From positions 159,162,576 to 159,226,575 of the forward strand of contig OZ038378.1 in assembly GCA_964036045.1 (NCBI GenBank): a stretch of 64,000 bases of DNA, in the 5' to 3' direction. The notes beneath the pieces are model-generated. The model had not been told where the DNA came from, made no database searches, and saw nothing but the letters and a program-made list of their open reading frames with translations. Source of the DNA: Eutreptiella sp. 'Long Island Sound 2002'. Lineage: Eukaryota > Euglenozoa > Euglenophyceae > Eutreptiales > Eutreptiaceae. Shown here one piece after another: positions 59,034-64,000 of this stretch. Positions within the stretch are counted from its first letter, which is position 1, and the number at the start of each line of letters is the position of its first letter. The translations under genes were made by a program, and so were the position numbers.

Positions 59034-61457
59034 CTACGCGTCGCCACCGTACCGCCCCTCCCGCTGCAATAGCTGTCGCAGCATCTGAACCCTGGGCTTC
59101 TTCCCCTTCTCCTGGGGGCAGTCCAGGCGCACCCCCGGGAGCGCCGCTCCCAGCATCCTCCTCCACCGCCCCTCATCCATCTCCGGCCCCCTTTCCCTGG
59201 GCCTCCCTGCCCTGCCGACCAGGTCACTGAAGGGGCGGGCCCCCCTCTTCTCCCGCCTTCCCCTCGTCTTCCCCGCCCACTTCACGTAGCGGGCCAGCTC
59301 CACCACTTCCCCCGCCGTCCACCCCGCGACCGTCCCGGGTCCCCTCCGCACCGGCGGTGGCGCATACTGCCGCGGCGGCGGGGACTCCGAGTCCCAGTCC
59401 GTCGGCGTCGGCTCTGGACTGGGGCTGGCCGGCCGCGGCGCCCCCTCCGCCTCCCCTGCCCCTCGCTCCTCCCCCCTGCGCCGCTTCCCCCTTTCCTGCC
59501 CCGCCTCCTCGTCCTCCTCCCTGGCCCTTTTCCCTGACGGCGACCGCCCCTCCACATCCGTGGAAGGGGTGTCCCCTTCCGGATCCGGGAGGAACCGGTG
59601 GGCCCCCTGGGCCACCGCCTCCTCCTCCTCCCGCACCCTGCGCTCCCGCGCCGCCACCTCCCTGTCCCTTTTTGCCAGCCTCGCCGCCTCCCCCCTGATC
59701 CCCCTCCATGCCCTCTCCTGCATCTCTCCCTCCTGCTCCGGCGGGATAGCCGGCTGTCGGAACGGCACCAGCGGGGTACCCTCCCGCCCCCTTCCCTCCT
59801 CTTGTTGTCCTCCCTCCCTTTCCGCCCTCTCAGCCACCTCCTGCCCTCTCCGAAGGTCCGCCCGCACCATCTGTAGCTCCTCCACTGCCTGTGCTTCCCC
59901 TCCCTGCGGCCCGTCGGTCCCTTCCGTCCTCCCCTCCTCCGCCCCGCCCACCTCACCCTTGACCCTGGCCTCCCTCTCCCGCAGGCTCCCCTCTGCCTCC
60001 CCTAACCTCTCCCGCGCCCTCCTGTGCTCTTCTCCCTTCCCTTCCTGCGCCCCCCAAGCTGTCCCACCGGCCTGCTGGCGCTGCTGCATGTGCGCCTGTT
60101 GCTGCATGCCCGGGTACGCCGGCAGAGGCGGGTACATCATCCCCATCGCCGGGTATGGCGGCGGCGGGAACGGTGGGACGATTGGTGGGACGGCTGGCGG
60201 GACTACACCTCTCCACCATTGCAATCCCTTCCCTGGGAACACCGGCGAGCCCATGTACCCATGGCCACTCTCCTTTCCCTGTCCTTTGCCTTGTTGCCCC
60301 ATCGCCTCGCGTGCCTTGCCGCCTACTCCGTGGAGTCCCGCCCTCCCCTGTCCCTTCCCCTGTAGCCCTTGTTGCCTCGCTTCTTTCCCCTGCTTGCCCT
60401 TGCCGCCTTCTACCGGTCCCGCACCACTGCCCTGCACCGCTGCGCTGCTCTGCTCCACCTGCCCCCCCCTCATCCCCGTCCTCCCCGGCTCCATCTCCAA
60501 CTGGTAGATGGTGTCCGGTCCCTGCTCCGGGGGCTGGCGGCGACGGCGCTGGTGCTCCACGTGCGCCAGCGCCTCGTACCGCGCCGCCTGCTGGCGGCGC
60601 ACCTCCCTCTCCTCCTCCGCCCTCACCGCCGCACTGACCCGTGGGGGTGACCTCGGCGGCGACTGCCTGAACGAGCGTTGGGGCTGCGGCCACTGTCGCC
60701 CCCGTCCACTCCCTTTTCTCCCCTTTCCTGCCAGGTGTCCCTTTGCGTGCACAGCCCCCGACGTCTCTGCCTGCCCTTTCCCTCCCTTGCCCGTCCGCCC
60801 TCTCCCTCCGGCGCTTACGCTGCTGTCTCCGCTCCCTGCCCCTCCCGCCTCTTGCTGCCCTCGGCCGTCCTTGCCTTCCTCCTGTCTCCGCACCTCCGGG
60901 AGGAGGGACTTCATTGCAGCCGCCGGCACATTGGGCGCCGACGGCTGTCCTGGGCCTCCCTCCACCGCCATCCTCCCCGCCCCCTCCCCCTCATCCTCCG
61001 ACACCTCGAGGATATCGGCGACTACGGACTCCCTCCGACTCCTCCACTCCCTCCTCCTCATATCCATGCCCGCCCTCACATCTGCGACGTTGAATTGGTC
61101 CGCCCGTGGCCCTTCCGCCGCCCTTTGCCCCTGCCCCTCCCCTTGCCCCTCAGCCCCTGCCGCCACCCCCTCTACCCTGTCCCTCCCCGCCTCCGCCTGT
61201 CCTCTCTTGTCCCCTCCCTCTCCCTTCCCCACCACGGCTCCTTCCCCCCTCTGCCGCCCTGTCGCCCCAGGCCCTTCCCTCCTGACCGTCTCCGGGCTCT
61301 CCGGAGACGAGGGCGACGACACGTCCGCCGACGTCGCCGAGGACGCCGGCAAGGGGGGCTGCGGGGCTGCGCCCGCCTGCATGCGGGCCACCTCTGCCCT
61401 CACTGCCGGTGGCTGGCTGGGCTTCGGGTCAGGCTTGTGGGACATTGCGCTGCACAT
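59034..61457 (-). CDS. Gag-like ORF of the second element (807 residues)
   Basis: It starts at a minus-strand ATG (MCSAMSHKPDPKPSQPPAVR), about 50 bases from the flanking repeat. The first half is Gly/Arg/Glu/Gln-rich and low complexity (GQGEGQGQRAAEGPRA, KGKQGKEARQQGLQGKGQGR). A Pro/Met/Tyr-rich segment follows near residues 400-450 (PPFPPPPYPAMGMMYPPLPA), then a strong coiled coil (RRARERLGEAEGSLREREAR). The basic C-terminal 110 residues look folded (TAGEVVELARYVKWAGK, RWRRMLGAALPGVRL). No zinc knuckle or catalytic motif is seen. The length and layout suit a structural Gag-like or ORF1-like protein. Because composition alone can keep such GC-rich frames open, function is inference. Confidence 0.55.
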   Translation of the reverse strand: MCSAMSHKPDPKPSQPPAVRAEVARMQAGAAPQPPLPASSATSADVSSPSSPESPETVRREGPGATGRQRGEGAVVGKGEGGDKRGQAEAGRDRVEGVAAGAEGQGEGQGQRAAEGPRADQFNVADVRAGMDMRRREWRSRRESVVADILEVSEDEGEGAGRMAVEGGPGQPSAPNVPAAAMKSLLPEVRRQEEGKDGRGQQEAGGAGSGDSSVSAGGRGRTGKGGKGQAETSGAVHAKGHLAGKGRKGSGRGRQWPQPQRSFRQSPPRSPPRVSAAVRAEEEREVRRQQAARYEALAHVEHQRRRRQPPEQGPDTIYQLEMEPGRTGMRGGQVEQSSAAVQGSGAGPVEGGKGKQGKEARQQGLQGKGQGRAGLHGVGGKAREAMGQQGKGQGKESGHGYMGSPVFPGKGLQWWRGVVPPAVPPIVPPFPPPPYPAMGMMYPPLPAYPGMQQQAHMQQRQQAGGTAWGAQEGKGEEHRRARERLGEAEGSLREREARVKGEVGGAEEGRTEGTDGPQGGEAQAVEELQMVRADLRRGQEVAERAEREGGQQEEGRGREGTPLVPFRQPAIPPEQEGEMQERAWRGIRGEAARLAKRDREVAARERRVREEEEAVAQGAHRFLPDPEGDTPSTDVEGRSPSGKRAREEDEEAGQERGKRRRGEERGAGEAEGAPRPASPSPEPTPTDWDSESPPPRQYAPPPVRRGPGTVAGWTAGEVVELARYVKWAGKTRGRREKRGARPFSDLVGRAGRPRERGPEMDEGRWRRMLGAALPGVRLDCPQEKGKKPRVQMLRQLLQREGRYGGDA

Positions 61458-61504
61458 GGGATCGCGCCTGAGCCCTGCCCCCTGTCACCGCTTCCCCCAC
61501 CAAC

Positions 61505-62249
61505 GGCTCTGCATCCCGACTCTTGCTGCTCGGTCCAGCGCTCGTCCCCACCTGCATAGTAAAAGGCGAACATGATACAGAAATGCATCATGCATATCAT
61601 GACTCATGCATGCATAGTAATGCAGACGGGTTAGCATGTCCAGAGGGGGGGAGTGTGCAGAACACATTCCCCACAGTCCCCAGCCACCCCTGACGTAGTC
61701 AAAAAAAATAACAGCAAAAATAACTACTCTCAGGGGTGGGGGCAGGTGCCCCCAGCACCTGAGATAATTTACTGTGGCGCTCCCCTCCTAAGCTATCTGC
61801 CCAGGGGGAGCTACATGGAGGTCAGCGTGGGAGTGGGGGTTGCTGTGTAAGCCGGAGCTGTCTAGCTGTGGCTAGTTGGTAAACATAAAAATGGTTACTC
61901 TGTCATATAAAAAAAAACCGTGTCGTGTCTACCCTAAGGTTTCAAGGCCCCATGTCCCAAAAAATAGCGAATAGAAGAAAAGCAAGGGGCCCTCGTTACA
62001 CTGCAGGCAGACACTGGCTCTCAGTCAGTGTGGGGATAAAAATATGCCTGCTGCAGCTCCACTGGCAGGGGTGGGACTGTTGGTGTAGTGCCAGTGGGCT
62101 GGTTTGTTGTTGGGGTGGGGTTTGTGTGGAGGCTGCTGATGGCACGGAGAGGCCATACAGCCCGCACTGGCGTTTTCACCCTTGCAATAAAAAATACCAC
62201 ACTGTCCAGCAACGCAGCATTTTGCTGGTGGTGGATCAACTGTTGCACG
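61505..62249 (-). repeat. Terminal direct repeat, right copy
   Basis: Second copy of 56576-57319, same orientation. It differs for example by an extra A in the AAAAAAAA run near 61910. Confidence 0.85.
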
Positions 62250-63231
62250 CGTGCGTGGGGTGGCGGGGGAAGTGAAAAGTTCCTCACTTTTTTCTGGGAA
62301 AAAGGTTAAACCCGGAACTTAGGTAGATGATAAAAGTAGATGAAAAAAAATGATAATAAAATCTCAAGGCACATTGTTTCACTCAGCATCTTTCGCGTGC
62401 ATTTGCACAGTGCCTCCACACACCACTCTAGTCCCGTTAAGTGGGTGGGGGCTGACACAACCTCATTTTTGAGCTTTTGTGGGGGATTCCCCTTCCCCAC
62501 GCCAGCCAGGCCCAGCCCAAGGCGCCGGGCCAACACCCAGACAAACTCAAGGGGCGTGTTTTTACGGGACCATTCCGGCCTCTGCAGGATGTTGGTCCCA
62601 CAGTGGATTGGCCACTGTCTCCTCCCTGGGGCAGCCAATTTTGGCGAGCCTGTTGCCCAAAAATGGGAGGAGAAACTCATTTTTGCGAGGACCTGCTGCC
62701 CTGCAAACCCCGTGTGCGCCCGAAGAACACCGCCGGGTTTGCCTCAAGCATTTTTGCTCGTGTGCGCGACACTGCACCGGTGCCGCTCTGCACCTGTGCT
62801 GCCGCGGGCATTTTATATGGACGTTTTGCTCAAAAAGAAGACTCGCAGAATTCATTGGTTCTTATACCCCGCCCAAGAGTAAGCGTCTTCAATAACCCAA
62901 GACGGACTCTTTGTTAGTTTTCAGTGCCCAAGAGTAAGCACTTTCAGGCAGATGTAAAAAAAACAAAGCAAAGGTGCACCTCAGTGCACCAATAGGATTA
63001 CAAAAACAGGGGCCCTCAGGGTGTTTGGCCCCCTGGGCTGTGACCCAATGTTTACATTCCTACAGATTTGAATCAGATCTAGCAGTGCCATCAGCGCAAT
63101 GCCCAACCATCAAAGGCCTCTCAGGGCCACACAAGCAAAGAAGAAAGTCGTTGTCAGTTTAAAGTGCCCAAGAGTAAGCACTGTGACTGCAGGCCTCAGC
63201 CTGTGGTCCCTGCCATAGCAGCCCTCAGTGG
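62250..63231. other. No gene supported; short dispersed CCAAGAGTAAGC repeats
   Basis: The phrase GCCCAAGAGTAAGC occurs near 62872, 62928 and 63167, twice within GTGCCCAAGAGTAAGCACT. Frames at 62340-62917 are open on both strands but show no recognisable domain. Confidence 0.4.
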
Positions 63232-63687
63232 CTACAAGCAGGCTACTGCACAAAGCGGGGGTAGGGAGAGGGAGAGGGACAACATAGAAACCTTAAGTTT
63301 TTCATTTGTTTGCTTCGTGTCTTGGCACTCCTGTCCTGCATCAGTCGTAGAACTCATTGCGTGGGCGCCTTTGGGCGCAGAACTCGTTGCGACGGCGCCT
63401 TTGGTTCCATCCTCCTTGGCAGCAACACGCGCATCCTTCTTGACAGCCGCGCACGCATCCTTCTTGCAAGCAGCGCACCCATCCTTCTTGGTAGCAGTGC
63501 ACGCAATGTTCTTGTCAGCAGCGCACTTATCCTTCTTGGCAGCAGTGCACGCATCCTTCTTGACAGCACTGCACCTTTCCTTCTTGGCAGCAGTGCCCGC
63601 ATCCTTCTTGACAGCAGTGCACGCATCCTTCTTGCCAGCCGCGCACCCATCCTGCTTGGCGCGGCGAGCTGCCTCCAAAGGCGCCAC
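63232..63687 (-). CDS. Possible Lys/Asp/Cys 10-residue repeat protein
   Basis: On the minus strand the 30-bp repeat encodes about ten units like KKDACTAVKK / KKDAGTAAKK, then a Ser/Thr-rich end (TDAGQECQDTKQTNEK) and a hydrophobic tail (LSLSLSLPPL). The only in-frame start upstream is a GTG, and the other two minus frames and one plus frame also stay open across the repeat. One of these would be Cys-rich (CVHCCQEGCGHCCQEG, metallothionein-like in look), another Arg/Leu-rich. I cannot tell which, if any, is used; the charged KKDAC frame is the most protein-like. Confidence 0.25.
   Translation of the reverse strand: MAPLEAARRAKQDGCAAGKKDACTAVKKDAGTAAKKERCSAVKKDACTAAKKDKCAADKNIACTATKKDGCAACKKDACAAVKKDARVAAKEDGTKGAVATSSAPKGAHAMSSTTDAGQECQDTKQTNEKLKVSMLSLSLSLPPLCAVACL
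63405..63670 (-). repeat. 30-bp tandem repeat (about nine units)
   Basis: Plus-strand consensus GCAGTGCACGCATCCTTCTT plus GRCAGCA-type ending. The period is a multiple of three, so every frame that avoids stops in one unit stays open throughout. Confidence 0.9.
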
Positions 63688-63832
63688 GTCGCGGCTTCAT
63701 CGCGCGGCGCCCTTGCTCCCACAAGCGCCGCGTCGCGCCTGTCACACTTCGGGTGTTGCTTCTTGTCCTCCGCGTTTGCGTGCGCTCTCATCTGTCCATG
63801 GAGTCCTCCCTGCGCTCGCCGGCGGTGCTTCA

Positions 63833-64000
63833 CGGCCTGTTGTCCTCTCCGGCGTCATTGTGGTACTATCTTTCCGGCGGCACGCACATACTTCAAAATT
63901 TGAACTCCTTCTTCGGTGGCATAGTGGAACTCTGTTTCCGACGCCATGCACATACTTGAAGTCTTTGGACTCCTTCTTTGGCGGCGTTGTGGAAGTCTGT
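63833..64000 (+). repeat. 64-bp tandem repeat at the window edge
   Basis: CACATACTT recurs at 63885 and 63949, with matching GGxACTCCTTCTTxGG and GTGGxACTxT flanks. Two units and part of a third are visible, with about 15-20 percent difference. The array continues beyond the window. Confidence 0.75.

Larger units (their letters stand above)
56581..62247 (-). mobile_element. Probable non-autonomous LTR-type element (or flanked duplication)
   Basis: Direct repeats of about 740 bases (56576-57319 and 61505-62249) flank 4.2 kb. On the minus strand they can be read from TGCAAC to GATGCA, giving TG...CA ends of 737 and 738 bases. A large ORF opens about 50 bases inside the minus-strand 5' repeat, the place of Gag. 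I find no protease, RT, RNase H or integrase motif on either strand, so if it is an LTR element it depends on another. No clear target-site duplication is seen, and the identical bases extend five past one end and two past the other, so boundaries and class are uncertain. Split-repeat (DIRS/PAT-like) or simple segmental duplication remain possible. Confidence 0.55.

Overview
The window looks like nuclear DNA of a single-celled eukaryote with a large, repeat-rich genome, most likely an alga. The signs are GC-rich exons split by GT-AG introns, long homopurine/homopyrimidine and CA/GT tracts, tRNA-derived SINE-like pieces, pieces of RNase H-bearing retroelements, and a young chromodomain Ty3/gypsy element whose Pol carries a methyltransferase-like insert, a layout I associate with algal elements. 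Nothing looks prokaryotic. The species cannot be named from sequence alone.

1-12.4 kb is mostly decayed retroelement sequence and dispersed repeats: a frameshifted RNase H (433-1080) with an acidic tail, a 440-bp tandem duplication carrying a related tail (2303-3257), a probable terminal exon (3483-3655), a small single-exon gene (3902-4210), a second, catalytically altered RNase H remnant (5848-7370), and a two-finger RanBP2-type protein whose first finger is disrupted by a 24-bp duplication (7651-8202). 8.2-12.4 kb has no gene I can support.

12.4-31.8 kb is best explained by one very large plus-strand gene, or two adjacent ones. Nine exons join in phase through eight GT-AG introns. Together they encode about 2,670 residues: an N-terminal IQ motif, coiled-coil and helical repeats built around an 'ALxxxE' core, a Pro/Ala-rich region, about ten 'GLxLL...VPWLxxL' repeats, an 11-residue Glu/Arg repeat, sixteen SPRG motifs, and a C-terminal exon with two more IQ-like motifs. 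The introns hold a head-to-head telomere-like (TAGGG)n/(CCCTA)n array, a 36-bp-arm hairpin, tRNA-like sequences and GT microsatellites. I do not recognise the protein. IQ motifs plus coiled coil plus many SP sites suggest a calmodulin-binding, phosphorylatable cytoskeletal or flagellar scaffold, which is inference only.

31.8-39.2 kb holds long CA/CG microsatellites, AT-rich islands of interrupted A-tracts, and 48-bp hairpin repeats also found inverted at 22.4 kb. No gene is supported there.

39,239-56,424 is an essentially complete 17.2-kb Ty3/gypsy chromovirus: 2,946-bp TG...CA LTRs (about 11 differences by eye), a GTAC target-site duplication, a polypurine tract, a huge Gag, and a Pol in the SAME frame separated by one TAG codon. 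Pol reads protease, Dam-methyltransferase-like insert, RT, RNase H, integrase, chromodomain.

56.6-62.2 kb is a second element or duplication: about 740-bp direct repeats around 4.2 kb with one 807-codon minus-strand Gag-like ORF and no visible polymerase. 62.2-64 kb ends in minisatellites, including a 30-bp repeat open in several frames.
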